Below are positions 9,201-16,998 of a stretch of 44,542 nt of DNA, one piece after another (position 1 is the stretch's first letter; each line of letters starts with the position of its first letter). Below the pieces are notes generated by a model. The model was not told the DNA's origin, ran no database searches, and saw only the letters and a list, made by a program, of their open reading frames with translations. The stretch covers positions 1 through 44,542 of the forward strand of contig CAZWDL010000057.1 of assembly GCA_964632995.1 (NCBI GenBank). Reading direction: 5' to 3'. The translations under genes were made by a program, and so were the position numbers. The DNA comes from CAZWDL01 sp964632995 (lineage in GTDB: Bacteria > Bacteroidota > Bacteroidia > Chitinophagales > Saprospiraceae).

Positions 9201-9244
9201 GGAAAGTCATCAATTACCAGGGCGACATCACCCTGCTCCGGTGA
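6242..9244 (+). CDS. Secreted SprB-repeat/PKD protein with gliding-motility (T9SS type B) C-terminal domain
   Basis: Encodes 1000 residues from the ATG at 6242; an ATG at 6254 that starts MRVSFLTIFFFCG is equally plausible. Order of parts: signal peptide ending near GGLAQ; two Cys-rich beta-sandwich modules beginning PANDDCENA and GQDCFSAGVLC; a PKD-like domain (ADFTTDEPDQ...SWTWSFG); five SprB-type repeats of about 75 residues, each with a Cys-containing turn such as CNGGTDGAVTL and a YxVxxxDAxxC ending; a short C-rich segment; and the CHU_C gliding-associated domain (PNAFTPDGDGVNDYF, FDRWGELIYEG, GWDGTFRG, GVFVYFFEV). This C-terminus directs export and surface attachment through the type 9 secretion system. 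A role as adhesin or surface matrix protein is inferred. It stands alone before lptC. Confidence 0.93.
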   Translation: MTETMRVSFLTIFFFCGALAGGLAQPANDDCENAIAIDDPERYCSDIAAFTTQGATPSSYGPADCFPSAANDVWFTFIPTKTTVTITVIGDERELSGGTLRLPEVALYSGSCGGVIEQLRCGIDETGNNITEITRGGLTVGIPHLIRIQGRNNTGTFQLCINNFNPPIEPGQDCFSAGVLCNKEPFNVESVFGAGDDPTELQDAPCFQNAAGQYESSSVWFSWTAANTGTLTFTLTPNNASDDLDFVVYELPSGPRNCGDKIVIRCMASGATLGNPGRGSCTGATGLNNDSEDIGEPAGCDDPRQDNFLAPLQMEEGKSYALVVNNFTDSRNGFGIEFGGSGEFLGPQADFTTDEPDQTICVGEEITFTDASSFALGAISSWTWSFGPDASTATLEGQGPHTISYSSAGLKSIVLTVESDQGCIVTEIGTVLVECCGDHFSIDGNISNLQCPDDNTGEIDLSVTNPYGPYEFQWTGGRQTRRIDRLERGEYVVTISDMAGCDTTLTFEVESPDTFDVDTLITMPTCNGGTDGAVTLQVEGGTGPYEFDWENTGFDPDNSLNDLSVGDYAVAIRDANNCRIDLTIPVRELQLVLDPMVEAIDSPTCNGFSDGSIVVEIANGLGPFEYDWNDGRGFQDENSLTGIAEGVYEVEVRDANLCRGNFVFNMDDPPALSLDFDPMDASCSGINDGEAAAVVGGGVGGYAYQWSNNRQDSVITDLTAGAYSVTVTDANGCEIEGQVSIDEPISVGIEVLGVVDVICNGESTGSVTVAGNGGNQPFEYSVDGVSFQSSGSFGNLPAGDYTFTVQDARGCSETTQASITEPEALIVDAGEDQTIQLGSNTRLRALSNGTGVSFQWSPGGSLSCTNCPNPSAGPIEETVYVVTAMDEKNCTATDSLTIFIDPNRPVYIPNAFTPDGDGVNDYFTLFGGSAVGEIQRLQVFDRWGELIYEGENIPANVESAGWDGTFRGQEMNNGVFVYFFEVKFIDGKVINYQGDITLLR

Positions 9245-9356
9245 GTAAGCCCTGCGGCTGATGCCGGAGATTTAAAGCCTAATGCCCAATGGTGTTGGAA
9301 CTGAAATGAATCAATACCCCAATCAACTAATTATTCAATTGCGTACCTTTGTCATA

Positions 9357-9941
9357 ATGAGCAGGATCAAGAAAATAGCAACGCGACTTCATCCGGTTGC
9401 CCTTTTGTTTGCTCTGAGCATTTTGCTCGGCGCCTGCGGGAACGATCTGGCGGAAGTTGAAGCCCTGGTGGCCAAGTTTGACGCCAAGGTGGAAACGGCC
9501 TACAATGTGGAAATTTTGTACAGCGACTCCGCCCTCGTACGGGTGCGCATCACGGGGCCGCGAATGCTCAACCACCTGGATCGCCGGGATCCGCATCAGG
9601 AATTTCCCGATGGGGTAGCGGTCGATTTCTTCGGGCCCGATAAAAAAATCGAAAGCCGGTTGACGGCCAACTACGGGGTGCGCTACCAAAACCAGGGACT
9701 GGTTATCGTACGCGACAGTGTAGTCTGGCAGAGTACTGAAAAACAAAAACTGGAAAGCAGCGAGCTGCGCTGGGACGAACGGCAGCGGAAAATTTACACC
9801 AACAAGTTTGTCCGCATCACGCGACCCGATGAGATTCTGTACGGTCGGGGCTTCGAAGCTAATCAGGATTTCAGCTATTCCAAGATACTGGCGCCGGAAG
9901 GACGCATCAAATTGGAAGACCTGTCTAAGGAGCTGAACTGA
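9357..9941 (+). CDS. lptC: LPS export ABC transporter periplasmic protein LptC
   Basis: This 194-residue protein has a lipoprotein-like N-terminus (LLFALSILLGACGNDLAEVE). The LptC beta-jellyroll pattern follows: GVAVDFFGPDKKIESRLTAN, NQGLVIVRDSVVWQST, LESSELRWDERQRKIYTNKF and GRGFEANQDFSYSKI. LptC receives lipopolysaccharide from LptB2FG and passes it across the periplasm. Members from Proteobacteria are membrane-anchored; here a lipid anchor at Cys26 or so is likely. I chose the ATG at 9357 because the signal peptide starts there, and a TACCTTTG element at 9344-9351 lies just before it, so the transcript may be nearly leaderless. The stop overlaps the next gene's ATG by one base (TGATG), suggesting translational coupling. 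Confidence 0.9.
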   Translation: MSRIKKIATRLHPVALLFALSILLGACGNDLAEVEALVAKFDAKVETAYNVEILYSDSALVRVRITGPRMLNHLDRRDPHQEFPDGVAVDFFGPDKKIESRLTANYGVRYQNQGLVIVRDSVVWQSTEKQKLESSELRWDERQRKIYTNKFVRITRPDEILYGRGFEANQDFSYSKILAPEGRIKLEDLSKELN

Positions 9942-11197
9942 TGCTGGTTTTCTTCATCATATTATTCCTGTTGCTTTCAGCACTTTTTTCCGGATCGGAA
10001 ATTGCCTTCATTTCTGCTAATAAACTCAAGATTGAGCTCAAAAAGAAAAGGAGCGAGCGCCGCGGCGCCATACTGGCCCGTTTCTACGAGCGGCCTTCCC
10101 AGTTTTTAGGCACTATGCTGGTGGGCAACAATGTCGCCCTGGTGGTTTTTACCTCCCTGATGACCAGCATCCTGACCCCGTGGCTGAGTGATTTTTCGGA
10201 GAGCCCCCTGCTGTTGCTGCTGCTCAATACGGTACTCATTACGATTGTCGTGTTGATTTTTGGAGAGTTTTTACCAAAAACACTCTTCCGGCTCTACTCG
10301 GAAGATATCCTTTTCTTCCTTGCTTATCCTCTGCATGCTATTAAGCTCCTGTTGGGGGCGCCGGCCTGGCTGATGACCCAGTTGTCGAACCAACTGCTCA
10401 AACTATTCGTCAATGAACCGGTGGAAGATGTCAGCAATGCCTTTACCCGGCTGGACCTGGAGAACTTTATCCGTGAATCGCAAAGCGATCAGCACCACGA
10501 GGTGGACCCGGAGTTGTTTAACAAAGCGCTCAATCTGAAGGGGACCCGCGTGAGCGACTGTATGGTGCCGCGGCCGGAAATTAAAAACATCGACGTCCAT
10601 ACCTCCGTAAAAGATCTGGAACAACTCTTCCGGGAAACCAAGCTGTCCCGCATTATCATCACCGAAGAAGATACCGACAACGTGCTCGGGTATGTGCACC
10701 ATCAGCAATTGCTGAAGGAACCGAAGAATATCCGCAGCCTGATCATGGATCTCCCCTTTGTGCCGGAGGTCATGCGCGTCACCGACCTGATGAACAAATT
10801 CATCAAAGGACGCATCAATATTGCATGTGTAGTGGATGAATTCGGCGGCATTGCCGGCCTGATCACCCTAGAAGATATCCTGGAGGAAATCTTTGGAGAA
10901 ATTGAGGATGAGCACGACGAGGAGGAACATGTGGAAATGCAGGTATCGGAGCAGGAGTTTCTCCTTTCCGGCCGCCTGGAGATCGATTACCTCAACGAAA
11001 AATACGAGCAGCTGCAGTTTCCGGAAGGAGAATATCAGACGCTCTCCGGCTACCTCGTCATGACACAGGAATCCATTCCCCGGCAGGGCGACGAAATCAT
11101 TCTCGACGGCTATAAGTTTATCCTCGAACTGGTCAGTGACACCAAGATAGAAACAGTGCGGGTGATCAAGTTACCGGAGGTCGAAGAGGGAGTTTAG
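9941..11197 (+). CDS. Hemolysin/CorC-family DUF21-CBS membrane protein (GldE/CNNM-like)
   Basis: A 418-residue protein. An N-terminal DUF21 (CNNM) transmembrane domain of three to four helices contains the SALFSGSEIAFISANKLKIE motif. Two CBS domains follow (MVPRPEIKNID, SRIIITEEDTDNVLGYVHH, CVVDEFGGIAGLITLEDI), and then a CorC/HlyC C-terminal domain (EYQTLSGYLV). The family includes Mg2+/Co2+ efflux-linked proteins and GldE, which is linked to gliding and T9SS in Flavobacterium. Which role applies here cannot be settled. It is translationally coupled to lptC, and conserved domain order and length suggest that it is functional. Confidence 0.88.
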   Translation: MLVFFIILFLLLSALFSGSEIAFISANKLKIELKKKRSERRGAILARFYERPSQFLGTMLVGNNVALVVFTSLMTSILTPWLSDFSESPLLLLLLNTVLITIVVLIFGEFLPKTLFRLYSEDILFFLAYPLHAIKLLLGAPAWLMTQLSNQLLKLFVNEPVEDVSNAFTRLDLENFIRESQSDQHHEVDPELFNKALNLKGTRVSDCMVPRPEIKNIDVHTSVKDLEQLFRETKLSRIIITEEDTDNVLGYVHHQQLLKEPKNIRSLIMDLPFVPEVMRVTDLMNKFIKGRINIACVVDEFGGIAGLITLEDILEEIFGEIEDEHDEEEHVEMQVSEQEFLLSGRLEIDYLNEKYEQLQFPEGEYQTLSGYLVMTQESIPRQGDEIILDGYKFILELVSDTKIETVRVIKLPEVEEGV

Positions 11198-11343
11198 CGA
11201 CGTGCAATCAATAACTGTCGGATTTTCTAGGAGTGCTTTTTCCTTTATCCCTTCAGGAAAAGAAAATTCCCGTTGCTGATCTTCTGAACGTCTTTCTGAG
11301 AAACCGTCCTGCGGGACAGTGCCTAAACTGTTAAACTACCAAC

Positions 11344-12402
11344 ATGAGCAATCTATACCACCGCTCTACGCAACACACCCGTTATCAGCAGCCTTCCAAC
11401 TGGCGACGCATCCGGACGATCGACATGCATACCGGTGGGGAGCCGTTGCGTGTCATTGTGGGAGGATTTCCCGCATTGAAGGGAGAGGGGGTGCTGGCTT
11501 ACCGGCAATACCTGCGTGACCATCACGATGATCTGCGGCGGGCGCTGATGTTCGAACCGCGGGGTCACGCTGATATGTACGGCTGTCTGCTCACGCCGCC
11601 TAATGATGAGACCGGTGATTTCGGCATTCTGTTCATGCACAACGAGGGGTATAGCACTATGTGTGGTCACGCTATTATAGCTATTATTCGCCTTGCGGTT
11701 GAAATGGGCTGGGTAGAGATTCGGGAGCCTGAAACCAAGTTGCGCATTGACGCGCCCTGCGGGCGCATTGAAGGCTTTGCCTGCATTCGCGACGGAGCAG
11801 CGGAAGAGTTGTTTTTTCTCGGTGTTCCTTCTTTCGTACTGGCGCTGGACCGGCAAGCGGAGGTACCGGGATGGGGACAGGTGCGCTACGACCTGGCCTA
11901 CGGCGGAGCCTTTTACGCCTATGTCGACGCCAAAGCATTAAACCTGGCTTTGACTCCTGACAACAATCGTCGCATCATCGAGGCGGGCCGGTCTATCAAG
12001 GAGGCTGTCCGGCAAAGTAATCCGGAAATCGTCCATCCTTTCGAAGCGGATCTGAGCTTCCTTTACGGAGTGATTTTTATTGCGGATTCAGATACGCCGG
12101 GTATTCACAGCCGTAACGTCTGTGTATTCGCCGACGGCGAGCTCGACCGCAGTCCTACGGGATCGGGCGTTATGGGCAGGCTGGCGATTCATCAGGCCAG
12201 AGGAGAAATAAGCAACGGCGAAACTTTACGAATAGAAAGTATCGTGGGCAGTGTTTTTAGCGGGGCGGTAGTGGAGGAGCTCCCCTACGGGCCGCATCAA
12301 GCGATCATTCCCCGCGTCGGTGGGTCGGCTTTTATTACCGGCCAGCACGAATTCCTCATCGATCCGGACGATCCCCTCAAGGAAGGTTTTTTATTGCGCT
12401 GA
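11344..12402 (+). CDS. Trans-3-hydroxy-L-proline dehydratase-like (proline racemase family)
   Basis: A 352-residue member of the proline racemase superfamily. Key motifs are DMHTGGEPLRVIVGG near the N-terminus, MCGHAI with Cys107, and DRSPTGSGVMGR with Thr272. In true proline and hydroxyproline racemases both positions are Cys. Replacement of the second Cys by Thr is the signature of trans-3-hydroxy-L-proline dehydratase (human L3HYPDH type), which forms delta1-pyrroline-2-carboxylate. The substrate assignment is thus an inference from the active-site pair. No partner gene for hydroxyproline catabolism (reductase or transporter) adjoins it. It converges on the ECF sigma gene downstream. Confidence 0.85.
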   Translation: MSNLYHRSTQHTRYQQPSNWRRIRTIDMHTGGEPLRVIVGGFPALKGEGVLAYRQYLRDHHDDLRRALMFEPRGHADMYGCLLTPPNDETGDFGILFMHNEGYSTMCGHAIIAIIRLAVEMGWVEIREPETKLRIDAPCGRIEGFACIRDGAAEELFFLGVPSFVLALDRQAEVPGWGQVRYDLAYGGAFYAYVDAKALNLALTPDNNRRIIEAGRSIKEAVRQSNPEIVHPFEADLSFLYGVIFIADSDTPGIHSRNVCVFADGELDRSPTGSGVMGRLAIHQARGEISNGETLRIESIVGSVFSGAVVEELPYGPHQAIIPRVGGSAFITGQHEFLIDPDDPLKEGFLLR

Positions 12403-12528
12403 AGGAGTATCGCCTCCTGGTTACATCGTTTCATGGCTCCTGATTTCCGGGATTGCACTGTCCTCTTCAGCATTGATACAAGGAAGGCGGGAAGCACCGT
12501 AACTGTGGAGTTTTTTCCTCTTTCTTTC

Positions 12529-13179
12529 TTACTTACCATTTCTCTTTCTCGTCGTTTCAAAATAAGCGCTGGCGCCCGGCTTTTGGACGAGCTCGAACAG
12601 CATTTCCTTAGCGCGAAAGAGCTGGGCCTTGACGGTGCCCAGCGGAATATCGAGCACAGTGGCGATTTCATCGTAGCTCAGTTCTTCAAAGTAGCGCAGC
12701 TCGATCATGAGCCGGTACTTTTCGTTGAGCTGTCCGACGATGTGACGGGTAAGCTGCAGTTGCTGCTGACGGATATAGCGTTCTTCCGGATTCCGCGTTC
12801 TGCAGGGCAGGCATTCGGAGAAGGTGGTATTGGTATTATCGCTGACGCCGGGATCATCGATCGAGTACCAGGCGCCGCGTTTTTTGCGGATATGATCAAT
12901 ACAATTATTGACAGCGATCCGGAACAACCAGGTGCTGAAGGCGTAGCTCGGTGAATAAGTGGGTAACTTTCTGAAGGCTTTTCCAAAGGCTTCCAGGGTA
13001 AGATCTTCTGCATCTTCTCTGTTGCTCACCATCCGCAGCACGAGCTGGTGGATGGCGCCCCGGTAGCGGTTCATCAGGGTGGTATAAGCTTGCTGATCGC
13101 CTTTCACGGCTTTGCATACCCATTTGTAATCGTCTTGTGCCTGCTCAGAGAGGCGCGGCTGCTTTGTTACTACTTCCAT
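12529..13179 (-). CDS. ECF RNA polymerase sigma factor (SigE-like)
   Basis: 216 residues with sigma region 2 (YTTLMNRYRGAIHQLVLRM, EDLTLEAFGKAFRKL, FSTWLFRIAVNNCIDHIRKK) and region 4 (LRYFEELSYDEIATVLDIP, GTVKAQLFRAKEML). A loop with a CLPC motif lies between them. No anti-sigma factor gene adjoins it, unlike the FecI-type sigma at 33275. Its start overlaps the 3' end of the upstream glycosyltransferase gene by 10 bp, so it is the last gene of the lpxK-plsC-GT2 cluster. That suggests a link to envelope biogenesis, but the target genes cannot be read from this sequence. Confidence 0.9.
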   Translation of the reverse strand: MEVVTKQPRLSEQAQDDYKWVCKAVKGDQQAYTTLMNRYRGAIHQLVLRMVSNREDAEDLTLEAFGKAFRKLPTYSPSYAFSTWLFRIAVNNCIDHIRKKRGAWYSIDDPGVSDNTNTTFSECLPCRTRNPEERYIRQQQLQLTRHIVGQLNEKYRLMIELRYFEELSYDEIATVLDIPLGTVKAQLFRAKEMLFELVQKPGASAYFETTRKRNGK

Positions 13180-14267
13180 CGCTTTGCGTTACCAAAAATT
13201 AAACCCGGTGCGAATGCGAAGTAGAATAGCAGGTAAGCGACGTCCAGCAGCGGAACCCATATCCACAGGTCCCTGGCGTCGAGCTTTTTCAGGATGCTGA
13301 AGTACAGCCAGCAGACTACTCCTATCCTCACCAGATAGATTAATAAAACCGGAATGATGCAGGTTCCGGACAGTAACAACAGCAGCCCGGCCAGGTAGTG
13401 CCCGGCGTGGCTCGCAGAGAGCGCAGCCAGGAGTAGCTGATGCAGTGGGCGGTATCGTTTGCCGGTGGTTAAATGCCTGCGTTTTTGGTAGTAGTAGTCT
13501 CTCCAGGTATGCTTCGGCTCGGAAACCGTAAAAGCACCTGGTTCAAGCACAATGCTGGTATTGAAAGGACGAGCGACTTCATTGACAAAGAGGTCGTCGT
13601 CGCCCGATAGTAAATTCATGTGTTTTTGAAAGCCTCGTGTACTTTGGAAAAGCTCTTTGTGGTAGGCAAGGTTCCGTCCGACGCCCATATAGGGGATGCC
13701 GGCCAGGGCGAAAGACAGATACTGCGTCGCGGTATAAACAGTTTCAAACCGTATAAAACGGTTCAACCATCCTGATGCGTCCCGGTAAGGGCTATATCCC
13801 AAACCGATGCGGATCTCTCCCTGTATCGGGGCTTGCATTTGACGAATCCACTGGCGGCTGCGAGGCCGGCAGTCGGCATCGCTGAGCAAGATGAAATCGT
13901 ATTTGGAGGCTTTAATTCCTGTAGATAGCGCAGTCTTCTTACCGGGGAAGGTAGGATTGTAAAGGTTTATGACTCGTAATTTCGGACTTTTTTGCTGAAA
14001 TTCCAAGAGAACCTGCTCTGTTTTGTCAGATGAATTATCGTTTACTACTATTATTTCAAAGGAACGGTAGTTTTGATTTAGGAAATGGGGCAGATTTTTT
14101 CGAAGATTTTCCGCTTCATTACGAGCGCAGATGACAATGGAAACCGGTTTGTGCTCCATATTCGTACTGCGGGGTACAGGCCGGTAAAAGGCCAGACGCG
14201 CAAAGAAAAAACTCCAGAAGAAGAGCTGGAGCAAGGTGGCCGCCAGAAAAAGGAATAGTAGAATCAA
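13170..14267 (-). CDS. Family 2 glycosyltransferase, membrane-bound
   Basis: 365 residues. An N-terminal hydrophobic helix (ILLFLFLAATLLQLFFWSFF) precedes the GT2 domain: SIVICARNEAENLRKNLP (nucleotide-binding start), EIIVVNDNSSDKTEQVL, FILLSDADCRPRS (DxD metal site) and LSGDDDLFVNE (acceptor/catalytic region). Two or three C-terminal membrane helices follow. It probably transfers a sugar from a nucleotide sugar to a lipid or surface glycan at the inner membrane; the acceptor is unknown. It lies 89 bp downstream of the acyltransferase gene and overlaps the ECF sigma gene by 10 bp. Confidence 0.88.
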   Translation of the reverse strand: MILLFLFLAATLLQLFFWSFFFARLAFYRPVPRSTNMEHKPVSIVICARNEAENLRKNLPHFLNQNYRSFEIIVVNDNSSDKTEQVLLEFQQKSPKLRVINLYNPTFPGKKTALSTGIKASKYDFILLSDADCRPRSRQWIRQMQAPIQGEIRIGLGYSPYRDASGWLNRFIRFETVYTATQYLSFALAGIPYMGVGRNLAYHKELFQSTRGFQKHMNLLSGDDDLFVNEVARPFNTSIVLEPGAFTVSEPKHTWRDYYYQKRRHLTTGKRYRPLHQLLLAALSASHAGHYLAGLLLLLSGTCIIPVLLIYLVRIGVVCWLYFSILKKLDARDLWIWVPLLDVAYLLFYFAFAPGLIFGNAKRWK

Positions 14268-14356
14268 GAGATCTTATTTTGAAATACCGGTGGAAAGGTA
14301 AGGAAAGTTGAATGCTTGGCGGGGAAAGAGCGTGAGGGGCGGCGCTTTTTTGTGGG

Positions 14357-15679
14357 TCAGATAAATTCCCGGATACGGCTCCATATTTCGCGCCGTTCTT
14401 CCAAAATTTTCCGGGGCAAGCCGGATTGCTGGTGCTGTAGCTGTTTCCACACCCAGCGGGCGCCAACCTGCCGGTAAAAGCCCGGATACCAGTGAGCGAA
14501 ATAGCCGAGGGGAATGAGGCTGATAAAATAGATCAATGGTAGTGGCCATGCCGTCAGCTGGGCGATCAACCAGGTTTGCAGGGTGTAAAACAGAGGGAAG
14601 GTGAGCAGGCCGCAGAGAATCTTCACAGTCGCGTGATAGCCGATGTAAAGATCAAGGCGTCGGTTTATCCATTTGGGGATAAAGTAGGGGAGAAAATTAT
14701 TGGCCAGACCATAGAGAAAAGCGGGTAGTCCCAGCAACAGCGCCAGGGCTCCGGTTAGATGGCGGACGGGGCGGTTATGCATAGCCTGGCTGAGCACAGG
14801 ATCATCGAGCCGCTGTTGCTCCAGCAGCTGGAAATACTTACTCACTTGTTGTTCGTAGCCCTGGTAAGCAGCAGGATCATCTTTCTGCAGCCGGCGTAGC
14901 GAGGCGATCAGGCGTTTGCTGCGGTGAAACTGGGCCTCCTGATGATCGGGGATTTCATTTCTCAGGATGGTCTCGAGGCGCCGAACGAGCTGGTCCTCTT
15001 CCGGGCTATGAGTGTCGATGAGCAGGCGCCGCATGCGGTCTTCCAGCAGACCAGTGATGCGCTTGGCGGCTTGCCGGGCATCGGCGGCGCAGGCTGCCTC
15101 GAAATCGTTGAGGAGGATGGGTTCTCCCACGTTGACGAGTAAACGGGTACCGAATTTATTCGCCTGCTCGTAATTGAAACAAACGGGAAGAATGCGGACG
15201 CCCAGTTGGAAGTCATGCTCCTGCTCAGCACTAAAGCCGATGCGGGCCGTGCCCGTTTTCAGGGGACGCAGGCCCCGTTCGAGAACACTGCCGCCCTCGG
15301 GCGCGATGAACAGGTGCCCGCCTTTGCTGAGATGCTCGTTGCAGCGGTCGAAAGCTTCTTTATTGTTGATCTGCCGTCCTTTGGTATCCTGTGGCCGCTC
15401 GATGGGAATACAGTAAAAGGTGGTGAAAAACCAACGCTGAAGGGGCGACTGAAACATACTGGCGTTGACGATAAAGAAAACCTGCTCGTCAACCCGCGAG
15501 GCGCCGTTGAGCGCATCGATCAGCGTGTTCGGATGATTGGTGGCCAGCAAAGTCGGCCCCTTTAGTTTAAGGTGCTCCCTTCCGGTGACCCGAGTCTGGG
15601 GATAGAAAAGCCCCAGCGATATGCGGACGAGAAGCTTTAGAAACTGGTAAATACCGTAGAGCACAAAATTACTGCGCAT
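14357..15679 (-). CDS. PlsC-like glycerophospholipid acyltransferase
   Basis: 440 residues. The N-terminal PlsC-type domain shows LLATNHPNTLIDAL (His49 to Asp55) and the substrate-binding FIAPEGGSVLERG and LKTGTARIGF segments. The His-Asp spacing is one residue longer than the classical HX4D, as in the eukaryotic Gpt2-like branch of glycerol-3-phosphate acyltransferases. A helical central part (about 230-310) and two to three C-terminal transmembrane segments follow. It is predicted to acylate glycerol-phosphate or a related lipid at the inner membrane; the exact acceptor is uncertain. Its ATG overlaps the lpxK stop by one base, so the two are coupled. Confidence 0.87.
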   Translation of the reverse strand: MRSNFVLYGIYQFLKLLVRISLGLFYPQTRVTGREHLKLKGPTLLATNHPNTLIDALNGASRVDEQVFFIVNASMFQSPLQRWFFTTFYCIPIERPQDTKGRQINNKEAFDRCNEHLSKGGHLFIAPEGGSVLERGLRPLKTGTARIGFSAEQEHDFQLGVRILPVCFNYEQANKFGTRLLVNVGEPILLNDFEAACAADARQAAKRITGLLEDRMRRLLIDTHSPEEDQLVRRLETILRNEIPDHQEAQFHRSKRLIASLRRLQKDDPAAYQGYEQQVSKYFQLLEQQRLDDPVLSQAMHNRPVRHLTGALALLLGLPAFLYGLANNFLPYFIPKWINRRLDLYIGYHATVKILCGLLTFPLFYTLQTWLIAQLTAWPLPLIYFISLIPLGYFAHWYPGFYRQVGARWVWKQLQHQQSGLPRKILEERREIWSRIREFI

Positions 15680-16746
15680 CAGACCGTGAAGTTCAGTAGA
15701 AAGTTTTTAATATCCTCATCAAAGCGATCGCCGTCATCAAAGTGAAATTTTACTTCGACGGGAAGTGCAAATATAGGCAATTGCTGTTCGAGGAGAAATT
15801 GCCGGTGCAGCTGAAGTCGCATGGCGTCTTTTTCCGTAGTCAGAATCACCTTTCGGTCCGACTCCAGCCGCTCAAAGGTGGATTGCAGATGGGCTACGTC
15901 GTGCTTCGTGAAGTAATGGTGGTCTTCGTATTCCAGTGAGGTGACGGTGCTGACCTGCTCATCCAGATAGGAGACCAGGTAATCGGTGCCGGCAATGGCG
16001 CAGATCAGCAGTACGTCGACGTCTTCCCGCAAATGCAGCCGGAGCTGCCCGTTGAAAATGTGATACGGCTGACTATAGTCATAATAGGAAAAGTATAGCT
16101 TCTGATGGGGTAGCGGGTGTATTTCTTCTCTGAGCTGTGCCCGTTCTTCCTCCGAAATGATTGGAGGGCATTTGGACACCACAATTACGTCGGCCCTTCG
16201 ATATGCCGAGCGCCATTCGCGCAGGCGGCCGGAAGGCAGCAGGAAATCCCGGGTAAAGGGTTTGTTGAATTCCGTCAGCAGTATATTCAGCCCGGGGCGA
16301 ATGGAGCGGTGCTGGAATGCATCGTCCAGGAGGATGACCTGGGTCTCGGGCTTCTCCATTATGATCTTGGGAACAGCAAAAGTGCGGCTCTCGGCTACGC
16401 TTACATAGATACCCGGATACTTGCGCTTAAATTGCAGCGGCTCGTCGCCTACCTGCTCGGCTGTCATATTGGGCTCCACCGTCAGGTAGCCCTTGGTTTT
16501 TCGGCTGTAACCCCGGCTGAGGGTAGCTACTTCCAGGTAATCTTTCAACAGGCGGATGAGATATTCGATATGCGGTGTTTTGCCCGCGCCGCCAACGGAG
16601 AGATTACCCACCGATATGATAGGCAGGTTAAACTCAACGCCCTTCAGCAAGTTGTTCCGATAGAGGACATCGCGAATGCTTACCCCAAGTCCGTACAACA
16701 AGGAGACGGGAGACAATAAAATTTTGACCAGTGTATCTCGAATCAT
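15679..16746 (-). CDS. lpxK: Tetraacyldisaccharide 4'-kinase LpxK
   Basis: 355 residues. It contains NLPIISVGNLSVGGAGKTPH (Walker A), LSRGYSRKTKGYL, VGDEPLQFKRKYP and the LLDDAFQHRSIRPGLNILL segment with DDAFQHR, which identify LpxK, the kinase that adds the 4'-phosphate to lipid A precursor. One N-terminal membrane-associated helix is present. I chose the ATG at 16746 (MIRDTLVKILLSP) because a strong Bacteroidota promoter at 16768-16799 would place the transcript start at about 16764, downstream of the next upstream start codon at 16770. It heads the cluster lpxK, plsC-like, GT2, ECF sigma. Confidence 0.94.
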   Translation of the reverse strand: MIRDTLVKILLSPVSLLYGLGVSIRDVLYRNNLLKGVEFNLPIISVGNLSVGGAGKTPHIEYLIRLLKDYLEVATLSRGYSRKTKGYLTVEPNMTAEQVGDEPLQFKRKYPGIYVSVAESRTFAVPKIIMEKPETQVILLDDAFQHRSIRPGLNILLTEFNKPFTRDFLLPSGRLREWRSAYRRADVIVVSKCPPIISEEERAQLREEIHPLPHQKLYFSYYDYSQPYHIFNGQLRLHLREDVDVLLICAIAGTDYLVSYLDEQVSTVTSLEYEDHHYFTKHDVAHLQSTFERLESDRKVILTTEKDAMRLQLHRQFLLEQQLPIFALPVEVKFHFDDGDRFDEDIKNFLLNFTV

Positions 16747-16767
16747 AAACGTTATTCCTGCCAGGGA

Positions 16768-16799
16768 CAAATGTAAGAATAATAAAGGAGGCGATTCAA
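16768..16799 (-). promoter_or_regulatory. Bacteroidota promoter of the lpxK cluster
   Basis: On the minus strand, TTG at 16799-16797, a 21-bp spacer, then TACATTTG at 16775-16768. Both boxes match the Bacteroidota -33/-7 consensus (TTG...TAnnTTTG). The predicted transcript start is near 16764, about 18 bp before the lpxK ATG. Confidence 0.65.
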
Positions 16800-16944
16800 A
16801 TGTTGAAAGCCATACCTTTCAACCATTGTATCCCGCTTATTCAAAACCGGGATTTCGCCGCTCTTAAATCCAGACAACATCTTTGATGCAAAACCGTATA
16901 TTAAGGGAATCGCATTCTTTGTACTTCAGTGTAGTTCAAAAATT

Positions 16945-16963
16945 GGATGATCATGTATCATCC
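16945..16963. repeat. 7-bp inverted repeat upstream of the nucleotidyltransferase gene
   Basis: GGATGAT and ATCATCC flank a 5-bp spacer CATGT, 35 bp before the ATG at 16999. A dyad this close to the start could be an operator or a small RNA hairpin in the leader. No regulator can be named. Confidence 0.4.
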
Positions 16964-16998
16964 GGTAAAAACTGAGTTCCCCCTTCAATCCTTCTAAT

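Noticed and set aside
11308..11319. Small hairpin GTCCTGCGGGAC after the DUF21-CBS gene considered as a terminator
   Set aside because: Only four base pairs and no T-tract.
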